From Myxococcus llanfairpwllgwyngyllgogerychwyrndrobwllllantysiliogogogochensis (lineage in GTDB: Bacteria > Myxococcota > Myxococcia > Myxococcales > Myxococcaceae): DNA of 47,130 nucleotides. The stretch is taken from NCBI RefSeq assembly GCF_006636215.1, contig NZ_VIFM01000066.1, positions 1-47,130 on the forward strand. Direction: 5' to 3'. The notes beneath the pieces are model-generated. The model was not told the origin of the DNA. It saw nothing but the letters and a program-made list of their open reading frames with translations, and did no database searches. This document shows positions 16,270 through 24,931 of the stretch, piece after piece. A program made the position numbers and the translations under genes. How positions within the stretch are numbered: the first letter of the stretch is position 1; every line of letters begins with the position of its first letter.

Positions 16270-17088
16270 ATGGTGGAGCCCCGTTTCGAGCGCAACCTGG
16301 GCGTCATCGGTCCGGAGGTGATGGAGCGGCTGGCCCGCACGCACGTCCTGGTCGCGGGAGTGGGAGGCGCCGGAGGCCAGTGCGCGGTGGACCTGGCGCG
16401 GCTGGGGCTGGGGTGCCTGACGCTGGCGGACTTCGACACCTACGAGCGGCACAACATGAACCGGCAGGCGGGGTGCTTCGAGAGCACGCTCGGCCAGTCC
16501 AAGGTGGAGGTGGTGGGGCGCATGTGCCTGGACATCCACCCGGAGCTGCGGCTGCGGCGCGTGGGGGCGGGCATCACCGAGGCCAACGTGGAGGACGTGC
16601 TGTCGGGGGGCGAGGGCCTGCCGCCAGTGGACTACGTGGTGGAGGTCATCGACATCGCGGGCGCGGGGGCGAAGCAGGCACTGCACCGCGCATGTCGTGA
16701 GCGCGGCGTGCCGGCGATGACGGGGCTGATGCTGGGGTTTGGCGCCGCGTTGCATGTCTTCCAACCGGATGCGCCGCTGTACGAGCAGCTCTACATCCTC
16801 CCGGATGGCCGCGTGGACCTGCCGGCCATCATTCCCCACCTGGGGAGCTACCTGTCACAGGACGCGATGGACGCGTGCTTCGAGGGTCGAGGCCACGCCC
16901 CCACGTGCGTCGTCGGAGCGACGACGGCCGCGGGGATGATGGTGAGCGAGCTGATGCGCGGGGTGATGCTCGGCGCGCGCGCGATGGTGTCGTGGCCGGA
17001 GTACCTCTACGTGGACCTGTTCGACCACCACTACGTGCGGGCCGCCGTCAGGCCCACGAAGCTGCCGGCGCGTCAGCCCATGTCGTGA
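16270..17088 (+). CDS. Stand-alone E1-like (ThiF/MoeB/HesA) adenylyltransferase
   Basis: A 272-residue ThiF-fold protein. It shows the nucleotide-binding loop VAGVGGAGG (about 29-37), the acidic strand DFDTYERHNMNRQ (about 55-67, with the conserved Asn-Arg-Gln end), and DYVVEVIDIAGAG in the position of the conserved Asp region. Such enzymes adenylate the C terminus of a ubiquitin-like or sulfur-carrier protein, or a peptide or RNA substrate. No ThiS, MoaD or ubiquitin-like gene and no E2 or JAB gene lies nearby, so the partner is unknown. No CxxC zinc pair is visible. GGAGG sits four bases before the ATG. It resembles TcdA-type or orphan HesA proteins; exact assignment is uncertain. Confidence 0.85.
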   Translation: MVEPRFERNLGVIGPEVMERLARTHVLVAGVGGAGGQCAVDLARLGLGCLTLADFDTYERHNMNRQAGCFESTLGQSKVEVVGRMCLDIHPELRLRRVGAGITEANVEDVLSGGEGLPPVDYVVEVIDIAGAGAKQALHRACRERGVPAMTGLMLGFGAALHVFQPDAPLYEQLYILPDGRVDLPAIIPHLGSYLSQDAMDACFEGRGHAPTCVVGATTAAGMMVSELMRGVMLGARAMVSWPEYLYVDLFDHHYVRAAVRPTKLPARQPMS

Positions 17089-17118
17089 GGACGGCGGGCC
17101 GACGCGCCCTCGCCCGTC

Positions 17119-17565
17119 TCACACCACGCCGCGCTTGCGCGCCTCCTCGATGACCTTCGAGCCGTCCACGCCCAGACTGTCGGAGAGCAGCGGGGCCACC
17201 TGCTCGGCGCGCTGGTGGACGCGCTGGAGCGTCTCGTCGTGGGTGCGCGTGACGATGTTGATGCCGGCGATGATGACGCGCTGGAGGTTGTACTGGAGGT
17301 CGTTGCCCTCGACGATGGCGTGAATCTGGGTGAAGAGCGGTCGCGCGTCGGACTGGAAGGCGGAGAGGTTGTTGCGCTGCTCGCTGTTGGGCACCGCGGA
17401 CCTGGACGACAGGCTCGCCACCAGCACGAGGGGCGGCTTGAGCCGCTCATGCGTTTCGCGCATCTGCTGGAACACCGCTTGGATGTCCTCCCGGTTGGGG
17501 GGAGCCTCCCAGCGCAGGAAGAAGACCCTGTCGATGATGGCTGTCTTGTAGACGGGTGTCGTCAT
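17119..17565 (-). CDS. Conserved-looking hypothetical protein (148 aa)
   Basis: A 148-residue soluble protein, MTTPVYKTAIIDRVFFLRW at the start, with alternating strands and helices and a long C-terminal helical region. The layout is reminiscent of STAS/SpoIIAA-like folds, but no family is firmly recognised. AAGGAG lies 12 bases upstream of the ATG, a longer spacing than usual. It is convergent with the E1-like gene (30 bases) and lies downstream of the acylase terminator, so it has its own promoter. Confidence 0.7.
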   Translation of the reverse strand: MTTPVYKTAIIDRVFFLRWEAPPNREDIQAVFQQMRETHERLKPPLVLVASLSSRSAVPNSEQRNNLSAFQSDARPLFTQIHAIVEGNDLQYNLQRVIIAGINIVTRTHDETLQRVHQRAEQVAPLLSDSLGVDGSKVIEEARKRGVV

Positions 17566-17758
17566 GGCGAACCGCCGCTCCTTCGCAGAACCGTTGCCCC
17601 CGGGGCCGTTTCACCGCGTGACGCCATGCGGTGCCGGGCGGTCTGCCAGGGCATCCTGGGTTCGCATCGCCGGAGCGGTAGCCTCCCGACAGGGCGGGCA
17701 TCGCCGGGCGGACAGAGGACTTCCCTTCCGGGGCCCCAAGTGTCCGCGCGAAAGCAAA

Positions 17759-17782
17759 AAGCCCCCGCCGGAGCAGGGGCTT
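17759..17782 (-). terminator. Rho-independent terminator after acylase gene
   Basis: Inverted repeat AAGCCCC/GGGGCTT with a short loop, followed on the minus strand by TTTTTGC. It lies 49 bases past the acylase stop. Confidence 0.8.
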
Positions 17783-17792
17783 GGGACTGCTC

Positions 17793-17822
17793 GGGGCTCC
17801 CCTTCGTGAGAGGGGGAGCCCC
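17793..17822 (-). terminator. First hairpin of a tandem terminator
   Basis: Perfect 10-bp stem (17793-17802 with 17813-17822) and a 10-base loop, between the acylase stop and the T-tailed hairpin. Together they form a tandem terminator. Confidence 0.65.
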
Positions 17823-17830
17823 GGAGGACG

Positions 17831-20353
17831 TCAGTTGCCGGAGATCTTCTTCTCCTCCACCTTGGTGGCGGCGATGGCCTCCTCGGTGAAGACGATGGGC
17901 CGCCACTGCTTGTTGGAGAACAGCTCCGTCTGGTCGGAGAAGTACGGCGAGTTCTTGTCGCTGGACTCGCTGTAGGTCAGCACCGCGCGGCCATTCACGC
18001 CCGTGTCGGTGAACTCCATGGCCATGATGAAGCTGCTGCCGTTGTTGATGACGTAGCCGGTGTTGGTGAGGTTGGTGCGGGAGTTGAGCAGCTGCGTGCC
18101 GCGCACCGCGCTGAAGTCGGAGTCGGGCGTGGTGGACTTGAGCGTGCCCCACGAGACGACGTTCGCAGTGCCGTCGTAGGAGCCGCCGCCGTGGATGGGG
18201 ATCTTCTTGCCGTCCACGCGGGTGGTGTACTGCGAGTCACCCAGCGGCGCGTCCACGGGGATGCCGGCGACCTGGAGGCGGTACACCGCCGCGGCCAGGG
18301 CGAGCATCGTCGGGTCGGTGCCCGCCGCCGGCTCGGCGGCCAGCGTGTTCGGCGTGGCGATGGGCTGGGCCACGTTGAACGGGTTGGCGAACAGCGTGCC
18401 CGTGCCGCCGTTGGACAGGGCGCCCATGCTGAAGTGGCCGCTGAACTCGCGCCACAGGGCCGCGCCCCTGCTGCCCACGTCGTAGCGCAGGTCCCACGTG
18501 GCCAGCGCCGCGCAGCCCTGGCGGATGTCCACGAGCGTGGTGTTGTACTGCACCGTCGTCTTGCCCGTGCAGCGCGCGACGAGCTGATCCCTCAGCAGCT
18601 CCGCCGTCATGCCGCGGTTGCCGAGGATGGCGTTCTCCAGCTCCGCCACGGTGAACTTGTAGTCGGAGCCGGACGCGCCGTTCTCCTCCGTGAGCAGGAC
18701 GGCGTTCATGCGCGTGCGCGGCGTCTGGCCCACGCCTTCCAGGCCGTGCAGGGGCGAGAAGCCCGTGAGGGGCTGGCTCGGGTTGGCCAGCCAGTAGCTG
18801 TCGTTCGCGTTGAAGACGAAGTCGCGGCGGGCCAGCTTCGGAACCCCGCTGAAGGGCACGAGGCCCGGCCCGCGGGCGCCCGCGGCGTCACGCCACTCGT
18901 TCTCCGGGTTGCTGCCGTCGAGGAGCACCAGGCCCATGCTCTGCCAGATGGCGGTGGTCGCCGGGTCCAGGCCGCTGGAGGCCGCGCGCCACGTGCCGAT
19001 GGCCGTGGCCGTGAGGTTGGGGGTGGGCGTCGCGTCCGTGTACCAGACGTTGCCGGCCCGGTCCGCCGCCATGGTGTTGACCCAGGGGATGCCCTGGACG
19101 TTGGCGTAGACGTTCTGGAACTCCTCCAGGCTCTTGGCCCGGTTCATTCCGACGAACTGGGTGACGAGCTGGGTGTTGTCCAGGTTGGTGTCGCGGAAGC
19201 TGAGCACCGACTGCGTGGTCCACGGGGCGGTGCCGGGGATGACGATGACCGGGCCGTAGTGGCTGCTGTAGAAGCGCTGGGTGATGTTGGTCAGCGAGCC
19301 CTCCGGCAGCCGCACCAGGATGGTGATGTCGCGGGCGGTCATGTCCCGCTCCTCGGTGCCGTACTTGTAGCGGGTGGGGTTGCCCGGCACGAGCTGGAGC
19401 CCGTAGAGCGTCATGCGCTGGCCCGAGGAGAACGTGTGCGTCCAGGCCACGTTGTCGTTGAAGCCGATGAGCACCGCGGGCACGCCCAGCAGGCCCACGC
19501 CGTACACGTTGAGCTGGCCGGGCACGGTGAGCTGGCTCTCCCAGAGCTTCAGCTCGCCTTCCCAGGGGAAGTGCGGGTTGGCCACCACCATGCCGTGGCC
19601 CGACGCGGAGCGGTCCGCGCCAATGGCCCAGCCGTTGCTGCCGACCTGGCTGAAGTCCGGACGCTCCACCTTGAAGCTGCCCGGCACCGGACGGCCCTCG
19701 GAGCCCGCGCCCGGGATGGGGGGCGAGGCCGCGGCGATGGCGAGGATGAGCTGGTAGGCGCTGCCCGCCAGGCCCACGCTGATGTCATAGGCCAGGAGGT
19801 CCACGCCCTGGATGGGCTTGACCCAGGGGGCGTTGGTGCAGGGCGCGGGGAGCTCCGCCGCCGGCGTCTCCGACAGGTACTTGTTGAAGCCCGCCGCGTA
19901 GCCGTTGAACATCTCCTGGATGTCCGCCGGCAGGGTGGGGAAGGCCGCCTGGGCCTTCTCCTGGAGCTGGAGGACGCGGTAGCCGAAGTCGCTGCCCGCG
20001 TAGGTGTTGCCGGGGCCCGCCCCCAGGTAGCGCGCGCGCTCACCGCGGACCTTGAGGATCTGGTCCGACAGGATGCAGACATGGTCCTTGGCGAACGCGT
20101 AGCCCTGTCCGTAGGACAGGCTGCCCATGTCATTGGCGATGATGTGAGGGATTCCGTGCGCCGTGCGCCGGATGGTGGCCTCGTACTTCGGAGGGCCTTC
20201 CACGGGTGGCGTCACCGGGCCTCCGTCATCATCCTCACCACATGCGGTGGCGAAGGCGAGACTCAGGCCGGCGAGAAGGGGGAGGTGCCAGCGGGAGCGC
20301 CCGGACTTCCAGGTCGCCCCCCGCGAAGAGGACACGGATTGGTTTGGAGGCAT
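17831..20353 (-). CDS. Penicillin-acylase-family (S45) Ntn hydrolase, lipoprotein
   Basis: An 840-residue precursor. The N terminus has a signal peptide ending in ATACG (lipoprotein cysteine), then a spacer. The alpha-chain region contains GIPHIIANDMGSLSYGQGYAFAKD, typical of the family. The autocatalytic nucleophile is serine 239 in GSNGWAIG, which would become the beta-chain N terminus; NPHFPW and the Asn-containing core follow. Relatives hydrolyse acyl amides, including beta-lactams and acyl-homoserine lactones; the substrate here is not determinable. The start at 20353 is chosen because a promoter-like pair lies immediately upstream and the alternative GTG at 20389 falls inside its -35. 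There is no Shine-Dalgarno. It is divergent from pssA. Confidence 0.9.
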   Translation of the reverse strand: MPPNQSVSSSRGATWKSGRSRWHLPLLAGLSLAFATACGEDDDGGPVTPPVEGPPKYEATIRRTAHGIPHIIANDMGSLSYGQGYAFAKDHVCILSDQILKVRGERARYLGAGPGNTYAGSDFGYRVLQLQEKAQAAFPTLPADIQEMFNGYAAGFNKYLSETPAAELPAPCTNAPWVKPIQGVDLLAYDISVGLAGSAYQLILAIAAASPPIPGAGSEGRPVPGSFKVERPDFSQVGSNGWAIGADRSASGHGMVVANPHFPWEGELKLWESQLTVPGQLNVYGVGLLGVPAVLIGFNDNVAWTHTFSSGQRMTLYGLQLVPGNPTRYKYGTEERDMTARDITILVRLPEGSLTNITQRFYSSHYGPVIVIPGTAPWTTQSVLSFRDTNLDNTQLVTQFVGMNRAKSLEEFQNVYANVQGIPWVNTMAADRAGNVWYTDATPTPNLTATAIGTWRAASSGLDPATTAIWQSMGLVLLDGSNPENEWRDAAGARGPGLVPFSGVPKLARRDFVFNANDSYWLANPSQPLTGFSPLHGLEGVGQTPRTRMNAVLLTEENGASGSDYKFTVAELENAILGNRGMTAELLRDQLVARCTGKTTVQYNTTLVDIRQGCAALATWDLRYDVGSRGAALWREFSGHFSMGALSNGGTGTLFANPFNVAQPIATPNTLAAEPAAGTDPTMLALAAAVYRLQVAGIPVDAPLGDSQYTTRVDGKKIPIHGGGSYDGTANVVSWGTLKSTTPDSDFSAVRGTQLLNSRTNLTNTGYVINNGSSFIMAMEFTDTGVNGRAVLTYSESSDKNSPYFSDQTELFSNKQWRPIVFTEEAIAATKVEEKKISGN

Positions 20354-20364
20354 GGATGGGCGCG

Positions 20365-20394
20365 AGCGTAGGAAGGGGCTGATCCACACGTCAA
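20365..20394 (-). promoter_or_regulatory. Promoter of acylase gene, probably giving a leaderless transcript
   Basis: On the minus strand, TTGACG (20394-20389), an 18-base spacer and TACGCT (20370-20365). The predicted start near 20358 is only about five bases before the ATG at 20353. Confidence 0.5.
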
Positions 20395-20473
20395 AAGTTT
20401 TCTGAGGTTTGACTTTTCCTGGGAGCCTGGAGTCAGACGCACTGCGGCAAGAAACGCGGCAGTGAGGGACGGG

Positions 20474-20489
20474 CAGTGAGGATTCACTG
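20474..20489. promoter_or_regulatory. Small palindrome upstream of pssA
   Basis: CAGTGA and TCACTG form a perfect 6-bp inverted repeat with a 4-base centre, just before the pssA ribosome-binding site. It could be an operator or a leader hairpin. Confidence 0.3.
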
Positions 20490-20507
20490 TGCTAGGAGAA
20501 CGCGGAT

Positions 20508-21152
20508 ATGACGACCGAGCAGCCGCGTGCCCGCCGCCCACGCCGCCACTTCTCGATGATTCGCACCTTCGTGCTCGCCGACTTCGTGACGCTCGGCAAC
20601 GGCTTCGCGGGCGCGGGGACCATCCTCGCCGCGATGCAGTACCTGGCCACGTGGCGCGTGGGCTTCCTGTGGGTGGCCTTCGCGTTGATGCCGGTGGCGT
20701 TGGTGATGGACGTCCTGGACGGGCGCATCGCCCGGTGGCGCTACAAGAAGTCGCCGCTGGGGGCGGACCTGGACTCCCTGGCGGACGTCATCTCCTTCGG
20801 CATGGCGCCCGCCGCGCTGGCCTTCGCGGTGGGGATGCGGGGGGCGCTGGACGTGGCGGTGCTCCTGTACTTCGTGGCGTGTGGCATCAGCCGGCTGGCG
20901 CGCTTCAACGTCACGTCGGCGGAGCTGGCGGACGCGACGGGGAAGGTGAAGTACTTCGAGGGCACGCCCATCCCCACCAGCCTCGCGCTGGTGATGGTGC
21001 TGGCGGCGGCCACGTGGATGGGCCGCATTGGCGACACGCTGCTGGGGGGCGCGTGGGACGTGGGGCCGGTGGTGTTGCATCCGCTGGTGCTGCTGTACGC
21101 GGCCAGCGGCAGCGCGATGATCAGCAAGACGCTGCGAATCCCGAAGATTTGA
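20508..21152 (+). CDS. pssA: CDP-diacylglycerol-serine O-phosphatidyltransferase
   Basis: A 214-residue integral membrane enzyme of the CDP-alcohol phosphatidyltransferase family. The complete signature D-x2-D-G-x2-A-R-x8-G-x3-D-x3-D is present at residues 68-93 (D68, D71, G72, A75, R76, G85, D89, D93). About six hydrophobic helices follow the N-terminal basic segment. The start FVLADFVTLGNGFAG is typical of the phosphatidylserine synthase subgroup, which makes phosphatidylserine from CDP-diacylglycerol and serine on the way to phosphatidylethanolamine. AGGAG precedes the ATG. Single gene, divergent from the acylase. Another CDP-alcohol transferase specificity is possible but less likely. Confidence 0.9.
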   Translation: MTTEQPRARRPRRHFSMIRTFVLADFVTLGNGFAGAGTILAAMQYLATWRVGFLWVAFALMPVALVMDVLDGRIARWRYKKSPLGADLDSLADVISFGMAPAALAFAVGMRGALDVAVLLYFVACGISRLARFNVTSAELADATGKVKYFEGTPIPTSLALVMVLAAATWMGRIGDTLLGGAWDVGPVVLHPLVLLYAASGSAMISKTLRIPKI

Positions 21153-21310
21153 AAGTGAACGGGGCGAGGCCCCCTGACACCGGGATTGTCCTTCGTGGGT
21201 GGTTGCCCGCCCATGGGTGGGTGCCTAGTTTCGCCAACTGATCCGCTCCAGCGCCTCGTTTGAGGCTGTGGACGGACCTGGGCGATGGGCGTGGGGAAGG
21301 GGTGGAGGCC

Positions 21311-24265
21311 ATGACGGGGCGCTGGGGCATTTGGGCCCTCGCGGTGTTGGGGCTGGTGGCTGCGGGGTGTGCGGATCGCGAACGGTCGTCCCTCGCGGAC
21401 GGGCGTCTGACGGCGACCCCGGGTGGGATGGACTTCGAGAAGGTCGCCCTCTTCGATGCGCGCGAGACGGAAATCTCGCTGCGCAACGTGGGGCGGGCCC
21501 CCGTCGATGTGAACGAGGTCTGGGTGGAGGGTCCTGAAGGGGCCTACCGGGCGGAGTTCACCCATGAGGGACCCCACAGCCTGGCGCCAGGCAGTGCGTG
21601 TGCCCTGCGCGTGCGCTTCGCGCCCATGATGGCGGGCGGCCAGGGGGCGATGCTGGTGGTGCGCTCCGACACGCGCATCGAACCGCTGTTGCGCATCCCC
21701 CTGACCGGCCTGGGCATCGACGCGTGGGCGCGGGTGTCGCCCCGGGTGCTGGACTTCGGGCGCATCGAGGCGGACTCGACGAAGACGCTGGCGCTGACGT
21801 TGGAGAACCCCACGGAGCTGCCGGTGGAGGTGACACCCCGCCTGGTCGGCGCGGACCGCGACGAGTTCGTGGCGGGGCCCATGGTCGTCGCCCCGGGCGG
21901 CCGCGCGGAGCTGTCCTTGACGTTCAACCCCGTGCGCGTGGGCCGCAAGCAGGTGGTGCTGGCGGTGACGCCGTGCCGGGGCTGCGCGGACGTGCCGGTG
22001 CAACTGATGGCGGAGGCGCTGGAGCAGGCGGTGGTGGCGGAGCCGCCGGTGTTGGACTTCGCGGCGGTGCCGGTGGACCGCGACGCCATCCGCGAGTCGC
22101 GCATCCGCAACATCAGCACCGAGCCGATGACGGTGACCTCGCTGACGCTCGACGGGCTGGACGCTTCCTACTCGCAGGCGAACGCGGGCTTCCCGCTGGT
22201 GCTCCAGCCGGGCGAGGTGCGCGGCTTCAACATTCGCTACAGCCCCGGCCACATGGGCCCCGCGGAGGACATGGCCCGCTATCACGTGGTGAGCAAGCGG
22301 CACCCCACCACGGACGTGAAGCTCAAGGGCTTCGGCGGCGCGGCGGAGCTGTGCGTGTCCCCGGTGACGTACGACTTCGGCAAGCAGCCGCTGGGCTCGA
22401 AGACGCGCGTCATCGTCAACGTGAAGAACTGCGGCTCCTCCAACGCGGGCGCGCTCACGCTGGAGACGCTGGCGTGGCAGCCGGACCCTTCCGGCGCGCC
22501 CCAGTTCAACCACACCCCGCTGGCCATGCCGTACACGCTGCAGCCGGGGCAGGAGGTCAACATCCCCGTCTTCTACGAGCCCACGCGTCCGGGCTCGTCC
22601 GCGGGTGTGCTGGTGATGACGACGAACGCGTACTCGGCGGCGACCGTGGAGCTGGACTTCCAGGGCGAGGCGGAGGAGCACGCGCCCTGCGACCTCACGG
22701 TGACGCCGCTCGCGGTGGACTTCGGCACGGTGCCTCCGGGCCGGGGCGCGGTGCTGGGCGTGAAGTTGGAGAACAAGGGCACGGACCTGTGCCCGGTGAA
22801 GAACATCCGGCTGCGCGACAATGGCGGCGGCAGCTTCCGCATGCCGGGCGGGGACCTCTTCGGCGTCATCATCTATCCGGGTGACTGGTTCAGCTTCCAG
22901 GTGGCCTTCCAGGCACCCCATGCGGGCGGAGACTTCACGGGCATGCTCCAGGTGGAGCAGATGGACCCGGCGAATCCCGTCATCCTCGTGCCGCTGCTGG
23001 CCCACTCGCAGGCGACGTGTCTGATGGCGTCGCCCTGGTACGTGGACTGGGGCGTGGCGCGGCGCGACTGTCCTCCCGAGCCGCGCGAGGTGAACTACCT
23101 CAACGCGTGCACCATGCCCGTGTCGGTTTCCAACGTGTGGATTGGCCCTGGCACCACGGATGGCGAGTTCACCGTGGGCGGCGTGCCCGCGCCCTTGCCC
23201 TTCACGCTGCAGCCGGGCGAGGCCTTCACGGTCGACCTGGACTACGCCGCGCAGGTGTACGGGATGAACCTGTCGCCGCTCTTCGTGAGCTCGTCCGATT
23301 TGCCGGCGCCGCTGCTGGTGCCGCTCATCGGCGAGTCCTCCAAGCGCGTGGACAAGACGGACACCTTCACCCAGCAGGACGTGAGCAAGGTGGACGTCCT
23401 CTTCGTCGTGGACAACACCGCGTCCATGGTGGAGGAGCACCCGCGTCTGGTGTCCGCCATCCCCTCGTTCGTGGACGCGGCGCTCGCCAAAAAGGTGGAC
23501 ATGCACGTGGCCGTCACCACGACGGGTATCACGGCGGTGTCGGGGACGTGCCCCGGCGGCGCGCAGGGCGGCGAGGCGGGACGCTTCTTCCCGGTCAACA
23601 ACGCCCGGCCCCGCATCCTCACCAACGGCATGGCGAACCTGACGGCGCTGCTCCAGCAGAACGTGCAGGTGGGGCAGTGCGCCCAGGTGGAGCAGGGCTT
23701 CGAGGCGATGCGCCGCGCGCTGTCTCCGCCGCTGGTGAACACCGCGGATGACCCGCGCACGCCCGTGCCGCAGGACGGCAACCTGGGCTTCCTGCGCGAC
23801 TCGGCGGCGCTGGTCGTCGTCTTCGTGGGTGACGAGGACGACCACTCGCCGGACGCGGTGGACACCTACGTGCAGTGGGCGCAGCAGCGAAAGGGGCAGA
23901 ACCAGCCGCAGCGCGCGACGTTCTACGCCATTGCCCCCACGGCGACGGCGTGTGGCACCGCGGGCGGCTCCGGCACGCGCTACGCGGAGGCGACGGCGCG
24001 CACCGGCGGCGAGGTGATGAACGTGTGCGCGGCCAACTACGGGCCCCTCCTGGCCGCCGTGGCGAACAAGGCCTTCTCCGCGCAGGACCGCTTCCCGCTC
24101 AGCGACGCGCCGGAGCCGGGCAGCGTCACGGTGACGGTGGACGGCGCCCCGGTGACGACGGGCTGGCGCTACGACGCCCCCACCAACAGCGTCATCTTCG
24201 CCAACGTGCCGGCGCCGGGCGCCAAGGTGGCCATCTCCTACCGTCGCTCATGCGACGCGGGCTGA
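21311..24265 (+). CDS. ASH-repeat (choice-of-anchor D) and vWA lipoprotein
   Basis: A 984-residue predicted lipoprotein. The start at 21311 gives a signal peptide ending in LVAAGC (Cys20), with GGAGG just upstream. Residues about 35-680 hold repeated ~100-residue immunoglobulin-like units of the ASPM/SPD-2/Hydin type, each with a DFG-like strand (LDFGRIE, YDFGKQP, VDFGTVP). A von Willebrand A domain follows: MIDAS-like DNTASM (701-706) and FVGDEDDHSPDAV downstream. It ends in a short Ig-like segment. It is exported and probably surface-exposed; adhesion or protein binding is inferred. Located after pssA with a 158-base gap. Confidence 0.87.
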   Translation: MTGRWGIWALAVLGLVAAGCADRERSSLADGRLTATPGGMDFEKVALFDARETEISLRNVGRAPVDVNEVWVEGPEGAYRAEFTHEGPHSLAPGSACALRVRFAPMMAGGQGAMLVVRSDTRIEPLLRIPLTGLGIDAWARVSPRVLDFGRIEADSTKTLALTLENPTELPVEVTPRLVGADRDEFVAGPMVVAPGGRAELSLTFNPVRVGRKQVVLAVTPCRGCADVPVQLMAEALEQAVVAEPPVLDFAAVPVDRDAIRESRIRNISTEPMTVTSLTLDGLDASYSQANAGFPLVLQPGEVRGFNIRYSPGHMGPAEDMARYHVVSKRHPTTDVKLKGFGGAAELCVSPVTYDFGKQPLGSKTRVIVNVKNCGSSNAGALTLETLAWQPDPSGAPQFNHTPLAMPYTLQPGQEVNIPVFYEPTRPGSSAGVLVMTTNAYSAATVELDFQGEAEEHAPCDLTVTPLAVDFGTVPPGRGAVLGVKLENKGTDLCPVKNIRLRDNGGGSFRMPGGDLFGVIIYPGDWFSFQVAFQAPHAGGDFTGMLQVEQMDPANPVILVPLLAHSQATCLMASPWYVDWGVARRDCPPEPREVNYLNACTMPVSVSNVWIGPGTTDGEFTVGGVPAPLPFTLQPGEAFTVDLDYAAQVYGMNLSPLFVSSSDLPAPLLVPLIGESSKRVDKTDTFTQQDVSKVDVLFVVDNTASMVEEHPRLVSAIPSFVDAALAKKVDMHVAVTTTGITAVSGTCPGGAQGGEAGRFFPVNNARPRILTNGMANLTALLQQNVQVGQCAQVEQGFEAMRRALSPPLVNTADDPRTPVPQDGNLGFLRDSAALVVVFVGDEDDHSPDAVDTYVQWAQQRKGQNQPQRATFYAIAPTATACGTAGGSGTRYAEATARTGGEVMNVCAANYGPLLAAVANKAFSAQDRFPLSDAPEPGSVTVTVDGAPVTTGWRYDAPTNSVIFANVPAPGAKVAISYRRSCDAG

Positions 24266-24295
24266 AGCGGGGGAGCAGGCTCGATGTGTGAGCCA

Positions 24296-24324
24296 GTCGA
24301 AGGGCCGGTCATCCGGCCCTCGAC
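24296..24324 (+). terminator. Hairpin after the ASH/vWA lipoprotein gene
   Basis: AGGGCCGG/CCGGCCCT with a 4-base loop (24301-24320), extended by GTCG/CGAC across a single bulged base. It lies 30-60 bases past the stop, without a T-tract. Confidence 0.55.
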
Positions 24325-24382
24325 GTTCATGTCGGTCCCGGGTGCTACAGGTCTGCTTCCGCCTGTGCGGATGACCAGAAAA

Positions 24383-24410
24383 TTGGAGGGCTCCTCACGG
24401 TGTGTACCCT
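24383..24410 (+). promoter_or_regulatory. Possible promoter of the 114-aa gene
   Basis: TTGGAG, a 16-base spacer and TACCCT. The -10 fits the TAnnnT pattern and lies 37 bases before the ATG at 24448. Confidence 0.3.
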
Positions 24411-24447
24411 GAGGTCGTACCCGCGCCCGCCGAGGAGGCACCCGGTG

Positions 24448-24792
24448 ATGTCCCCAGACTCCGAAAACACGAAGACGACGAGCGCGGGTCGCGCTTCCCC
24501 GGCGCGCGCCCCGGGCCTGCGGGTCATCCAGGGTGAGGGCCGCCGACAGCAAGAGCCGCTCGCTTCCCGGGACGCCGTGGCCCGCGCGCTGATGGAGGCC
24601 GGCGCGGACATGCTGCTCCGCCGGATTACTCCGGCTCGAGCCCAGGAAATCGAGCGTAAGGTGGACCGGGTCCTGGACCTGTTCGACCGGGTGGACGCGG
24701 CGCCGGTGCTGATGCCGGTGCTCAAGCGGCACCTGGACGAGTTGGAGGCGCTGATGCGGGAGTCGCGCGAGGTCCGTGCCGCTCGGAGGTAA
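24448..24792 (+). CDS. Small hypothetical protein (114 aa)
   Basis: A 114-residue protein. The ATG at 24448 has GAGGAGG nine bases upstream and is preferred over the longer frame from 24400. The first ~40 residues are polar and probably disordered. The rest is helical and amphipathic, with charged residues spaced as in a helical bundle (ARAQEIERKVDRVLDLFDRV). No family is recognised, and no membrane segment or signal is seen. It sits between two terminator/promoter regions and is probably transcribed alone. Confidence 0.72.
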   Translation: MSPDSENTKTTSAGRASPARAPGLRVIQGEGRRQQEPLASRDAVARALMEAGADMLLRRITPARAQEIERKVDRVLDLFDRVDAAPVLMPVLKRHLDELEALMRESREVRAARR

Positions 24793-24828
24793 TCGCGGCG
24801 CCGTCGGTTCCGCCGTGCCTACAAGGGT

Positions 24829-24857
24829 TTGACCCCCCTGTCCTGTGCGCTTACGCT
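24829..24857 (+). promoter_or_regulatory. Promoter of the tandem kinase genes
   Basis: TTGACC, a 17-base spacer and TACGCT, an almost ideal layout. The predicted start near 24865 favours the GTG at 24932 over the upstream GTG at 24845, which precedes the -10. Confidence 0.5.
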
Positions 24858-24931
24858 CCGGGCTTCGCCGCGCCCGGATCCCGGAAGGCCACGGGCCGTG
24901 GGTTTTCCCCGTGGGGTGCGGTCAGGTCGCC

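Noticed and set aside
18191..20371. 726-residue open frame on the plus strand
   Set aside because: Antisense to the acylase gene and without a recognisable motif.
21161..21173. GGGGC-GAG-GCCCC hairpin after pssA as a terminator
   Set aside because: Only a 5-bp stem with a 3-base loop and no T-tract; expected by chance at this GC content.
20741..23845. 1034-residue open frame on the minus strand
   Set aside because: Antisense to pssA and the ASH/vWA gene; composition dominated by His/Arg/Gly typical of antisense frames at high GC.
21311..24265. vWA lipoprotein as the missing partner of the MoxR ATPase
   Set aside because: It has a lipoprotein signal and Ig-like repeats, so it is exported, and it lies 9 kb away in another transcription unit.
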